From: Parelaphostrongylus tenuis
Lineage: Eukaryota > Nematoda > Chromadorea > Rhabditida > Metastrongylidae
Direction: 5' to 3'
Assembly: GCA_019055375.1 (NCBI GenBank)
Contig: JAHQIW010007140.1
Span: 275,120-339,119 of the forward strand
Length of the DNA: 64,000 bases
Part shown: positions 26,201 to 37,600 of the stretch, one piece after another
How the letters are laid out: each line of letters begins with the position of its first letter
Numbering within the stretch: position 1 is the first letter of the stretch
Position numbers and translations under genes: made by a program
Notes under the pieces: model-generated
Seen by the model: the letters and a program-made list of their open reading frames with translations, nothing else
What the model was told of the DNA's origin: nothing
Database searches by the model: none

Positions 26201-28559
26201 ATGTCGTCAGATCCAAGGCGTATCTCCCTGTTTAATCGATGGCAACAGAAACAAACAGACGTACCCACCGGACTAGAAGGAATCAACGAAGAAGAACTGA
26301 TCGAATACAAGGAAGCCTTTCGACTATTCGACAAGGTTAGCTCAAGCTTTTAAGGTGCTGATAAACCAAGAGGCAATGAACAGCTCTTGTGCGTGATTCT
26401 ATAGCGGTTAACGTAAATCACACTACTATACTGCCTCGTGTAGTAGTAGTCTTTTAGCTAATGAAAAAAGTCAAAGACCACTTCTTTTCATTACTAATGA
26501 AGACTGATGGAAACAGGTACGGAATCTGAATGCATGGTCAACTGGTAACATAATGTTGAACGAATTTCAGGACGGAAACGGCTCTATCTCTTCAAAAGAA
26601 CTGGGCGTTGCTATGAGGTCACTTGGACAAAATCCTACAGAACAGGAACTTCTTGATATGGTAAACGAGGTAGATATTGATGGCAGCGGCACCATTGACT
26701 TCCCTGAATTTTGCCAAATGATGAAGAGAATGAATAAGGTTAGATTGAATTATCCTAGAAAATTATCTTTGAGCTGCCCCGAAACGTAATTATGTGCAAT
26801 TTCCGCACCACAAAACAATCGCGAGTAACTAAATACCTTTGCTGTAGAATCATTTCCCTATAGTATGCTATTTCATAAATACCTTTCTATTCTACCGATC
26901 ATATACTTGATCAAACTATAGGCTGTACCATCCCTTTTTGAAGCATTTTACGACTCTCGTGTAGATCGTGCCATCGGGAAGCACCCTACTAGAGGTAAAC
27001 GGAAATTAACACAAACTTCTTCCTCGTTAAGAAGTATTTGATATCAGAACCATAATAGAAAACAATGCGTTAGCAAACGATGTCGATGAAACCCACTCTA
27101 ATCTAAACAGGATTCCGTTCAGCTAACAAACGTCGCTATCTCTTTTCCAGGAGAATGACAGCGAAATGATCCGGGAAGCATTTCGCGTCTTCGATCGTGA
27201 TGGTAACGGGTACATAACAGCAGAAGAATTCCGCTACTTTATGACGCATATGGGCGAGCAATTTAGTGATCAGGAGGTTGACGAAATCATTGCCGAAGTT
27301 GACATAGACGGTGATGGACAGGTGATTCACAAAAAAATCTTTCGTCTAATATAAAGCGTAAAAAAACACGAAGTGTCTGAAGAACGAGGCGAAGTTAATT
27401 GATCAGTGATCTAGCTAAGGCAACCGCGTCATATAACTGGGTAAGAAACCATTATTTAAGACTTCCTCATAGATCAGTCTAGATTTCATGAAATCCCACA
27501 AAACTGTCAATACAAACATGTAAGCTTCGCAATCATTTCGATAAATTGAAGCAAACAACAGTAACTTATTCTCGTTCTTGGAACAGCTGTTGGGAAGTTG
27601 CTGTCATAGCAGTCGCGTTCGACGATTAGGACCCTTGCGCTGATCATTTGAAAATCAACCGAACATTCGCACTACTATTGACAATTTCGCTAGTAAAAAA
27701 ATGTGATAGCTAATGCATAGAATCAGTACTATGGGGAAAAGAGACAACCACTACGGCTTTTCTGACGAATATTCGTATCAAGAAATTAGCGTTGTTTTGA
27801 CGGCAAAAGATCGAGAAAGGGCTCGTTTTGAAACAAGAAAACAACCACAACGAAAGAGTGTCATTGCTCTGGGGAATTCGCTTCATCAGCCTGTCGACTG
27901 AAATTGCCCTGCAATTGAAACCGTTGTTTTGAAACCTCGATAGAAGCGACATAGAAGGGATGTCATCTCATTTTAGTTAGAACTGAGAGTAAAACAATCT
28001 AATTTGGAAAATACTCTCATTTCAGCAAAGTGCACGTAGCTGACACTTTACCGCGTGGACTTCGCTTTTTCTTTGTGTTTTCACATAACTAAATTTAATC
28101 TAATCGACTTACTAATCAAAATTTGACCGTGGTTAGTAAAAACGTTTATACAGACATTGGAAATCAAACTCATATAAATTCTCATTGCAGTGCCAAATCT
28201 AAAAAAAAACCATTAAGTTGGGTTTGTTGAGACTTCACCGCCTCCTTTCCACAAAGTACGCGCTTGACCTAATACATTTCTTACTTATTGGTATTAAGTT
28301 GATTGAAAAGAATTTCTCAATGAAGTTTCGGGGTAATTGCATTATGTATAGTGACTGGCTTCAAGGTTCTGGAGCACTGTCATCCTCAAATTAGATTTTC
28401 CAGACTGGCAGCAGTTAGTAGTACGCATTAGCTGTACTCCCACGTGGAAATGTTCTTTATGACCCTGTCGAAAAAGGAACGCTCTCCCAATGTTCATTAA
28501 CAACTAAAATATTTTAGATTGACTACGAGGAATTCGTGAAAATGATGACCATGCCATGA
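26201..28559 (+). CDS. Calmodulin-like protein with four EF-hands
   Basis: Four exons are read as 26201-26335, 26571-26738, 27151-27321 and 28518-28559. All junctions are GT-AG and phase 0, giving 171 codons ending in TGA. Four canonical EF-hand loops are visible at about residues 44-55, 80-91, 116-127 and 152-163, each with Asp at loop position 1 and Glu at position 12, so all four should bind calcium. The protein has about 30 extra residues before the first EF-hand, where ordinary calmodulin has almost none, and ends in TMP. The linker contains [14 protein letters not shown], typical of nematode cal-1/cal-2-type proteins rather than calmodulin itself. Its role is inferred to be a cytosolic calcium sensor. 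The start is the first ATG after a TTTATTGCAG acceptor. The 17 nt between acceptor and ATG are also open in frame, so an upstream coding exon cannot be excluded. Intron 3 is about 1.2 kb; no transposon was recognised in it. Confidence 0.93.
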
Positions 28560-28719
28560 ATCGAGCTACTATACTGCTTTTGAGTGCTGTCCACGGAATC
28601 TCAGCTTTGGCTTACCCACTTCTAGTTCATCGATTTCAACTCAAATCGCGGGTTTTTGCATATACTCTTATTCGTATACATATTATATGGTTTTAAATTG
28701 TCAAATGTGTACCGAAAGT

Positions 28720-28725
28720 AATAAA
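28720..28725 (+). terminator. Polyadenylation signal AATAAA of the calmodulin-like gene
   Basis: AATAAA occurs about 160 nt after the TGA at 28557-28559. This is a reasonable 3' UTR length for a nematode gene, and no other gene lies between. Confidence 0.55.
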
Positions 28726-28739
28726 CGACGTATACAAAG

Positions 28740-30095
28740 TCGGAATCATCAATTTTGAACAAATCGCATACAGCACAGAGATCATAGATATCCAAAGTAT
28801 TTTTTCAAGTGCGCTAAGATAAATTAGGTGTAATTTACAAGTGTTACTCTCTTCCGAAAAATAGAAGATTTCTTACTAGAAACTGTGCCCCGGGCTTACA
28901 AATACAGTATAAGATGCCACCTCTATTCATCACACTTGCCATAAATTCAGTAAACCATTCAACTTCTGTATATCAGCCGCCTTAGCCAGAAATTCAAATC
29001 TCTTCGCAGACACGGGCAAAAATACTAGAATAATTACTCCTTCTAACGGTTCTTCTACTTTTTCGCCACATTTTCTTCACCCATATTTCACTTGTTTCAA
29101 AGAAAGAAAAGGAGGAAAAACAGAAGTGTAACATTTCTAAAGAACACGTGAAAAATTGCACTTCTCCCCGAATTTCGACGAGCTTTTGACTAAGGAAGAG
29201 CATAAATACATGTCTACAAAGTTGACATAACATGACGTATGTGCAAAATAAACAAGTACACATAATGCTGTGCTTGCTTCACATAGTAAACGAACCCAGA
29301 GTGAAGAGTAGAGTGTGGCAAATAGGGATGACATGTAGCAGACTGTGACCAATCGCCTTTGCTTAGATACTAAGTGTTGCATATACGCTGATGGTCCCCA
29401 GAGAAAAGCGAAACTGAAAAAATTAAAACAGTTGGTCAGCTGCATGAAAAATTTCACTTGTAATTTTGACATTGTATCCATGTATTTCGTTTCATTGTTC
29501 ATCTTTTGTGCAATCATAAATTGTCCAGTGTATGGCATCGAATGCCATAATTTTCAAGATTATACCCCTTCTTTTTGGTTACGCGGCCTCTCTGTTTCGT
29601 CTCCATGACGAATGGAACACTGACGTGGCAAAGGAATGTGTATTTCAATGAACGCGATCAATCTTATGAATGTAACATTACATCAACCCCGTTCTCACTT
29701 TGAGAACAAAGTTTATTACTTTCGAATACGTATCTATGTTGAGCAAAAAGAACCAAAAGTTTATGAGGTTCACATCAAAAAAGTGTTCTTTCAGCTTTAG
29801 TCACAACTAAGAGTGTAATTTTCTGAGAACACTCATGTCCGTGTGGTCAAAAACTACTTCATGCGAGTATAAACCCCCCTTGTCAATGTAGTAAGTGACT
29901 AATTGCCAAAAAGGGCTTTCATGCAAACTTTCTTTTATATCTACTTCAAAGACAGCATCTAGCGTGTAGAAGTGCATCAGAAAATAGCAGTATGTCGACT
30001 TCTCAAGTTGGTGAACTCCAATAATCCTACCGAAATTTAAGATCAATACACTGCTGTTATGCCAAGTACTGAATTAATGAATCTTCTCCGTATTT
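28740..30095. other. Gene-free stretch
   Basis: No cellular gene is supported. A minus-strand open frame at 29137-29538 has no motif and an overlapping opposite-strand frame of similar length. Confidence 0.4.
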
Positions 30096-30100
30096 TCTGG

Positions 30101-30372
30101 GGCGCGTGTAGCTAGCTCACTGGTTAGAGAAATCCTGCGATACCGAAGTCATCATGATCGAATCTCGCATTTTGGACTCAAAGTATTTCATCCCTTTGAG
30201 ATAGACTTATTGGGACCAATTTGTCTAGGAACATAGCAGCGATATGATATATTAATAGACCACCACAAGTTGTTGCAGAGATCAGATATGCATTCAACCA
30301 CCTCTAACGATGCTTGATGAAGTCGCATACATGCCACATTCTTCAGAAACTCATTAAACCCTGAGGGCTATA
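30101..30372 (+). mobile_element. S1-like SINE
   Basis: The head GCGCGTGTAGCTAGCTCACTGGTTAGAG with CATGATCGAATCTCG (B-box-like) is followed by CACCACAAGTTGTTGCA, CACCTCTAACGATGCTTGAT and GAAGTCGCATACATGCCACA, the S1 3' half. Confidence 0.7.
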
Positions 30373-30603
30373 ACTTTTTCTATCTTTTAATTAGAATTTC
30401 TACCATCATAAAAGCATTCAGTGAGAATTCCATTTCATTTGCGGCTAATGGTGAACTGCAGTATACATTATTGTGAAGCAAAACGTCAACGTTCCATCTC
30501 AATAATCCCGGGAAAGATATTCATGTGTGCTTTTATTGAAATTCTCAACAATGGCTTTCTGAAGCTATATGCCAAAATGGAAACAACCGAATGAGATGGT
30601 TTC

Positions 30604-30880
30604 TTGGATGTAGGGCGTACCGTGCCGCAGTTAGAGGGATCTTATAACACACACGAGATCGCTGGTTCGTTCCCGCGCCTTCGGCAAACCGTGTTGACTA
30701 TCCTTTCTCGATCGGCAAATAGACACAATAAAATAGTGAAGTTTGAACTGGCAGGAGTCGAAAGCAATCATATTGGTCAGACAAACATCCAATTATTTAT
30801 GTGATGCATATTAAAGTCGAATGCATAGCATATCGCTCGAGTATTGATCCACGCCAAACGCGTCTCGTTATGCTTACCTG
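30604..30880 (+). mobile_element. S1-like SINE, diverged
   Basis: The head has GTGCCGCAGTTAGAGG and the B-box-like GCTGGTTCGTTCCCGCGCC. The tail has AAAGTCGAATGCATAGCAT and TATTGATCCACGCC. The middle is strongly diverged. Confidence 0.55.
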
Positions 30881-30889
30881 TTCGAGCTT

Positions 30890-32690
30890 AGTCGTTTAGC
30901 ATTAACTGCACAACCAAATTTTCATCTGTCCTATTGAAGACGTTCTTCTGAGTCTTCTCAACGTTAACTGCATCATGGCACTATCAAGTTTCAATAATCA
31001 TCCAAAGCCAATTATTCTTCCAAACCCATGCTATTAATTGGAAAGAGCGGACATCCTCAAGTTTCACCAGTCATCCATAGGCGATTGTTCCTCCTAACTC
31101 ATGCCATAAATAAGAAAGAGCAGACATTCTCACCTTAGCAACAACAACACACTTCCAAGTGTATTGAGAGCAGCGAACTTTCTCGTAGAGACAATTATCA
31201 TGGGAATGAGAAATGCAGCCTAAAATTGTGCGCCATGATTGTTACTCGACGTCTTACATATTTAAAAAAGGAAAGGAAATAAGTGAAAAACTCTTGATAC
31301 TAGTACTTTAGCACCAAAAAAGGCACTGGTTCAAAAAACAAGATTAAGCCGACGAAAGGTTATGGTGTAAATACCTAATTCGTTAGCGAGAGAAGTGAAT
31401 TCAATTCATAAACAAACGCTAGAATTACCATACAACAACTCAAAGCCTTCAGAGGATGATTAGTGATCTATTGTGGTCAGATGTCAACATCCGCAACACG
31501 TCATGTTACGCTACTGCTTTACTCTAAACAACGTTTGTTTGATGTACTCAAATGCTTTTTTTTCAACCAGATCGCGTAAAAAACCACTGAAATGGGTAAT
31601 TTTATGATAAGGACACAGGGCAGGAACTGGAATAAGCCTTGACACCAAAGACCTACACATGATCCGAACGCATTTTTGGTTCATTGATAGCGCTTCCATG
31701 TAGGGTTACATAGAATACTGATCATCAAATATCGTGCGAGCTCCTCTATAAACCTTACTTGATCCTTACAATGACTATTTCTATATACCTTTGACCCTAG
31801 TTCGAGGATGTGTAATTTTTACTAATATTTTTACATTATCCGTCATCTCATATACAGTGTGGATCCATTTGTAATCGACTCATTTCTTCTCATTCATTCT
31901 CCGCAATGCTCTTTGAATATTTTTTGCATTTTCGGCTGCTGCTTAAGCATTTCCAGTTCAAGAATTAGTGAGTAGAGTGAGATTGAAATATTCATTGGTA
32001 GTGCAGATATTGGCTTGACGTGGATGTTGAGAAAAAAAAGTCTGCTAAAATGGAATCTACAACCACAATTAGATAGGAGAGTTACTAATATAGCGCCTCG
32101 ACTCAACAAGACTTATTGTTTTGTCTTGGCGAAGATTCATTGCAACATCGAGTCATGAGACTTGCTTCTTTCTATTTTGTCTTCATTAAATACTCATATC
32201 ATGCCTTATGCAACAAATACGATTAACCAATGGCACGTCGTATTCGCATTAAATACTCAGTGTCCTGATCAAATTTTTCACGGAATTAAAAATGCTAGTA
32301 GAAATCAAGATGATTAGAATATGCAACAATTTGTGGTCTCGTGATACATCGCTATTCGAGGAAGATCTTTGACAGAATTACTCTCATCTAATATGAATTG
32401 CTTCTTTGTTTTCCAGTGGTTGCCAGTTTTCAAACATACTGTTGGTCCTCCTAAAAGTTCAAGAAGCAAACAACTTATAGAGTGTGCCACAGTCCATACA
32501 TAACTATTATTCTCATTTCCCATTTTGATAGCTTTTATTATTGGGTGGATAAAGCCTAGAAAGCGAGCTAATATTAAAAGGGGAAAATTCTTTGGACATG
32601 TGAACGTCAATGATACGAGGAGAGATATACATAATGCTTGACATGGTGAAATCGCACAACGCAATTAGAAGCACCACAGTGGAACACTAT
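30890..32690. other. Gene-free stretch
   Basis: No supported feature. A minus-strand open frame at 32314-32664 has no family motif and was not accepted as a gene. Confidence 0.4.
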
Positions 32691-32745
32691 ACGCATCATA
32701 CCACCACATATACATATATATGCTTATATATGTATATGAATAAAC
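32691..32745. repeat. TATATG/CATATA microsatellite-like tract
   Basis: Alternating purine-pyrimidine sequence (CATATACATATATATGC, TATATATGTATATG) lies directly before an S1 fragment. A similar tract at 33005-33085 lies on its other side. Confidence 0.6.
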
Positions 32746-32747
32746 CG

Positions 32748-33000
32748 CTAAACACATCCCTGAGGGATGCGCTGTGCATGTCTTTCAATTCATCAAACAT
32801 CGCAGAGATGATTGAAAACATATACGGCTCATAGGACATTTGTAGTTAACGCTCAAAGGGTCAGATTAGCATTTTTATCTTGGTGGACAATTTGGCGATT
32901 TTATTGACTGCGGCATGATAGAGGGGATTAGGTGTGGGATTGAACTCGGGACCGATCATTGTGCATTACAGGGTTGATCACTGCTTTTCACGCGCTCTCG
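32748..33000 (-). mobile_element. S1-like SINE, diverged
   Basis: In minus orientation the segment shows the complements of CTGAGGGATGCGCTGTGCAT, CATCGCAGAGATGATTGAA and GGGATTGAACTCGGGACCGA (B-box region), then GTTGATCACTGC (A-box region). Order and spacing fit S1. Confidence 0.55.
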
Positions 33001-33084
33001 ATATGTTTTATATACATGCATATGTTACATGTGTACATGTAAAGGTAGTAGCATGTCCACGTGTGCATATATTCACATATATGG

Positions 33085-33292
33085 CACGTGTGGGGCAGTG
33101 CTAAAGTTGATTAGCGACACAAAGGTGGTCGGTGGTTTGATCCCGCGCCCAAGGCTCACCAAGTCTTTCATATCTCCGAGGTCGGTGAATCATATCTATC
33201 CAAAAAATAGCGTTAACGACTTGATGCATAGGTAGGCTACCGCGAGATATTGTAGAGGCCACGCATGCATTCAATCATCTCTAACGATGATG
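33085..33292 (+). mobile_element. S1 SINE, 3'-truncated against a Penelope-like relic
   Basis: The B-box-like GGTCGGTGGTTTGATCCCGC is followed by CAAGGCTCACCAAGTCTTTC, GAGGTCGGTGAAT, ACTTGATGCATAGGTAGGCT and GCATTCAATCATCTCTAACG. The copy stops at about 33292, where Penelope-like sequence begins. Confidence 0.7.
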
Positions 33293-33297
33293 CTATA

Positions 33298-34290
33298 CAA
33301 ATTGGTATCGCAGCTTAGCAACAAAAACATCATTGTGCATTACGTCTCTTCTGATTCCTCACATACTAAATAAAAAACACTTATCCGAAATGTATATGGA
33401 ACAGCTACAAATGTTTGTAGCGAGACGATGAAAGAAGGGAATCGCTAAACTTAGCGAGACTAATAGCCATTTCTAATGGGTACGAAAAAAACATCCGCTA
33501 GTATCAGGCCGAAAAGGAGCGAAAGGTCTCGCAATGGGAAGAACAGGGTGCCATACCTCAATAGTAAGGTGCCTCTCAAACTACCTCTCATAACAGACGA
33601 AAAGAGCATCACTATTAGAAGATGGCTGAAAAGAAAGGTCTGAAAGATTCTATAGGAATTGTAGACTTCCCCCTTGAAACTCTGCGTCGTAATTAGTCCG
33701 AAACCGCTTGTATGACCATCTATGTGATGTGAAGAACTGTGTTATTTGTCCCAACGGTACAGACGGTGATTGCATGAGCGTAGGTAAAATATATCTTATC
33801 TTTTGTAAGACATGTGGTGGCGAAGCAGGCAGACCACTTCTCTAGGTACACACAGGATACAAAGGCACAATAATGGCGATTCCGAGATGATGGTTAAAAT
33901 CTTAAGGCGTGAATCGGAAACATTGGCGCAAAAAACCCTTGGAGCTTTCTGGATAAATTCTAAAAACCCACAGATAAACAAAAAGGGAGAGTGCTTTGAC
34001 CTTACCAACCACCACATGACATCTTATCTCAGATTGATTTTCAAGTCTGGGTATCAGCTGACACCTATCTTTAATTTGACCTTGTAACATGGGGCGGGCT
34101 CATACGTCACCCTCGCAAAGAACATAGGTAGTCCCTGGACTAGATTACATGGTGAGTGGTTTTTCCTGAATCAGTTAATGCTAATAATGCCCTAGAAATT
34201 CATTTTTTCATAGTAAGTAATTATATAATTAACGTTATAGCGAATGATACGTTCAGCTCTGACGCAGGCAAATTTGCCAAAACGTCAGCC
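33298..34290 (+). pseudogene. Penelope-like retroelement relic 1 (GIY-YIG end)
   Basis: The + strand starts with WYRSLA and, one frame over, NKNIIVHYVSS. This is the WYRKPSNKNILVHYLS-type block just after a Penelope-like reverse transcriptase. Further on it reads NRLYDHLCDVKNCVICPNG, then GKIYLIFCKTCG (the GIY half of a GIY-YIG nuclease). The YIGET half is reduced to GEAGRPL. After a frameshift comes ESETLAQKTLGAFWINSKNP. Several stops interrupt it. The 3' flank carries a hammerhead-like block at 34259-34284. The order of blocks matches relic 2 at 45.3-46.7 kb. It is dead and lacks the reverse transcriptase domain proper. Confidence 0.8.
34259..34284 (+). ncRNA. Hammerhead-ribozyme-like motif, decayed
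   Basis: CTGACGCA, stem strand GGCA, loop AATT, stem strand TGCC, then AAAACG. It lies 170 nt after the GIY-YIG coding relic. The first G of the expected GAAACG is A, so the copy is probably inactive. No cleavage is claimed. Confidence 0.45.
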
Positions 34291-34470
34291 ACAAGCAATA
34301 AAAAAGACCTATCCAGCGAAAAGAAGGACATTTGATTGGTAAAAAGATACCAACCTTATGAAGCTCTAAATAAAGATTAGTTCCTGAGCTATTCTTCTCA
34401 ATAATTTCTATTCTCCGACCAAACCTGTTAAGGGTTGGTGGCTGATCGCTAACATAGAGATGTCGAAGAA

Positions 34471-34640
34471 TGAGTGGTCGGGCAAATGTGCCGCGGTGGT
34501 GTAGTGGTTAGAGCATGCGTCCCCGCATAGGATGAAACGCGGGTTCGATTCCCGTCTGAGGCCATGTTTTTGCTCACCACTCAATTCTATAAGCTATTCT
34601 TCTCATTTTACCAGTTTTATCCTTACGATTTAAACAGACA
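34471..34640 (+). repeat. tRNA-like mobile unit (S2)
   Basis: The segment 34491-34563 has an A-box GGTGGTGTAGTGGTTAG and a B-box GGGTTCGATTCCC, and nearly pairs as an acceptor stem (GCCGCGG with CTGAGGC). The middle (GTCCCCGCATAGGATGAAAC) does not form a normal anticodon arm. The flanks GAGTGGTCGGGCAAA and TTTTTGCTCACCACTCAATT are near-inverse of each other and recur around the copy at 55786-55969. It is therefore read as a mobile tRNA-derived unit, not a working tRNA gene. Confidence 0.7.
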
Positions 34641-34644
34641 AAAA

Positions 34645-37600
34645 ATTGATTAATAATCACATTATAAAATTAGATAGAATAATATCTTTCTCCTTGTTCC
34701 AGCAATCCAAATCCCAACGCAAAATACTGTGAATGTTTATTTTTGTTGGTTACGGTAGTCATATTGTCAATGGTGATGTGCATGGTGTAGTCTTCTGTAC
34801 AAAGAATTTCGGTGGAAAAAAGTAGTAGAAAGCTCGCATAGTCCTGTTTTTTGAAAAACAATGTGCGACTTGAGTTGTTGAATGTTCAAACAAATCGATG
34901 CATGTGCTTTGACTGGGACAAAAATATGACACCAGTGACTCGTGTTTGATTTGTGCCGTTAACATCATTACACACTTCATATTGATAACCTCCTCACACT
35001 TCTGAACATTACAGCATTGGGAACTTTGAGAAGTTTGAGCAACAGCCATGGTCTCCATTATGATTAAATCTGACCACACATTACTCCAAGAGAAATGATA
35101 TGGAAGCGAGGTGAATTCTCTATGACCATTTTTTTCCCGTACGTATTTGAACAACAAAGTGGTCTGCTAATCCAACCTAGACCAATCGATTCACTAATTC
35201 CAGGAGTACCCGCCGCCGTAGGCAAGTACTAAAAACAAATCAAAAGATCTCTGGAACACAAGTGAGGTCGTCTGGTATCGCTGAAGATTATAAGGGACCT
35301 TAGCATATATTCTCAGGGCTATCTGGACAACTACATTCGACCAGTATTGATCATATCAGTAAAGACAGTAAACAGCATGATAAAAAGGCAGTTCAAGTCA
35401 TTTACAAATCATCTTCCTCTACAATTTCTTAACAAACACAGTTCTGCTCGGAATATTTACGTTCTATAAGTTTACGCAAGGCATGGGACGAGATAGATTT
35501 GGTCAGAGTTAAGAAGTATGAGATATGTATACGCCTTTAGTAAGTAGTTCCAAGAAGAATCGCGTTTAACAAAAATAACATATATAACAACAATTACAAA
35601 AATTTCTAAAAATCACAAAAACCCTTCCACACCATCGAAATCAACGTCGCATAATATTGTACTCAACGAACAAGCAGTGAATTTCCCACATTGCAGTAAA
35701 TTATGAATAAATAAGGAACGCTGGTCGACAAGAGCAAAAAAGATAGTATACGGGTTAGAAAAATGCCTATCACGCCTTCATTTTGCTGCACCTTCTAAAG
35801 ACCAAATCTTAAGATTCGTATAAGAGTATAAACAATATAGAAAAAAGACGAACTACAATAAGGCCAGAGCAATGTCCTACAATCCTGCATGTACCCAAAC
35901 CCTTCGAATGACGTAAAGAGGACTTCATGTAAAGATTGCGCAGAGTCCAAAATCAGCGCGATTGTCTTCAGCACAATCGAAGAGACCACGTTAAACCAAC
36001 TCACATGTACATAAGTGCGTTAGTAGCACCATCTCTAGGCTTCTAGAAAGTATTTCTAGAAGTTTTTTTTCTTCACGCAAAAATGTTCCGACATATCGAC
36101 CATTGAATTCGTGCATTGATCATAGTGAACTACTTGATGTCATGTAGAATACTGCAGTTAAACAATGATGACGCATGCTATGACACCTCGACCATGTGAA
36201 AAAGTTCATTTATCGTGAGTGGACGAACTACACACTCCGAGCGAAACCATGCTCATGTGATCAGAGTTGATGATGAAAAAGAATGACTACGTTGTGAGCT
36301 TCTCATAATCGACTTTCTACTAATCCCGGCATCAATCAATGAACTGATGCCTTCCTTCCAAGCAGACGCGGGGCCTTTTCATTCAATTTTTTTAAAGTTT
36401 TATTTAACAGTGGCCAACGTTTCGCCTTATTGAGATGGTGGAATGGTCAAATCGACATGTAATTTACTCAGTCAAAGACTTTAATAACCTCAGCAGAAAA
36501 AATGACTATTTTTGATCAAATTAAAGTCAGTTTCTTTTCAAACCTCACCGATAACTTTCACTTATAGTCTATTCCCTTTTCATGGCGAGGTGTGGTGTGA
36601 AATGCAACCACAAGGATACTGAGTTATAAGCAAAACTGGAACCTCAGCTAAGTATCGAACGCGTGATTACCTTACTCGGAGACACGTGCTATTCACTGCA
36701 CCAACTCAACTTCTCAATTTACCACTACCCCAAGGTTCAGATAACTCTGTCGGACAAAGGGAGCTATCCCCAGAAAATATAATCATGAGCTCGAAATCCC
36801 TTAAAAATCCGAATTTTGCAGTTATCTCAGCATTCCTGTATTTGCATTTCATATCTCAATTTGCTAAAAGAAAAAAATAAAACTTAGAATACAGTGAATT
36901 CGACCGGTACTTCAACTTGACTGGGTTCAATACCGACTTGTGCACGTCAGCATTCCCACTAATAGCCGTTTACTGAAGGTATCGTTGAAGATGAGTGAGA
37001 GAAAGCCAAATCCAAATGTTTCAGCTGATGTGATAGAAGAGCAAGAGAATCTTCGCAAAGGGTAATCACGGGCCCGCAGGAGGTCTATCTCAGATTTTGA
37101 GTTGTACTTATATCCCAGCATATTTTTGGTAGCAACCTACCATTTTCTCATCAAAAGCCTTTGCAATGATGATGGAGACCAGGTGCATTAAGTATTGAAG
37201 GGATAAGAAATGTTCTTGAGTTAGTTCCGAGTCCGGTCACAAATCAGTCACAGATTTCGGAAGATGTCACTCTTGACCACAAAGCACCTCTACTTGTGGT
37301 TCTACTTTAGACTTCTGCAATTGAAACAAAAGGTCTCCAGTTTGGCGGCTGTCGTTTTAGGTAACCATACAATAGTGATTTCTACTTCACAATTCTCATC
37401 ATGTGTCCGCGCTCTATGCGCGATTAGTAAGATATTTAGCTTCATTTTACGCTTGTTGCGGCGTTCCTTCAAACGAACACAGAGTGTCAACCTCTTTCAC
37501 AGACTTTTCGTACCCGCTAGTCCAACAAGAGATTAGATACACCGTATCAAAACTCACAGAATCACCTTCCCTCCTACCATTATAACAGATTATGCAGTTT

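Noticed and set aside
29137..29538. Minus-strand open frame of 133 codons
   Set aside because: No family motif, unusual composition, an overlapping opposite-strand frame and no splice context.
32314..32664. Minus-strand open frame of 116 codons with hydrophobic stretches
   Set aside because: No recognisable family and hydrophobicity expected from AT-rich DNA; could be revisited with RNA data.
34491..34563. A functional tRNA gene
   Set aside because: Pol III boxes are good, but no normal anticodon stem-loop can be drawn and the unit recurs with shared non-tRNA flanks, so it is read as a mobile tRNA-like unit.
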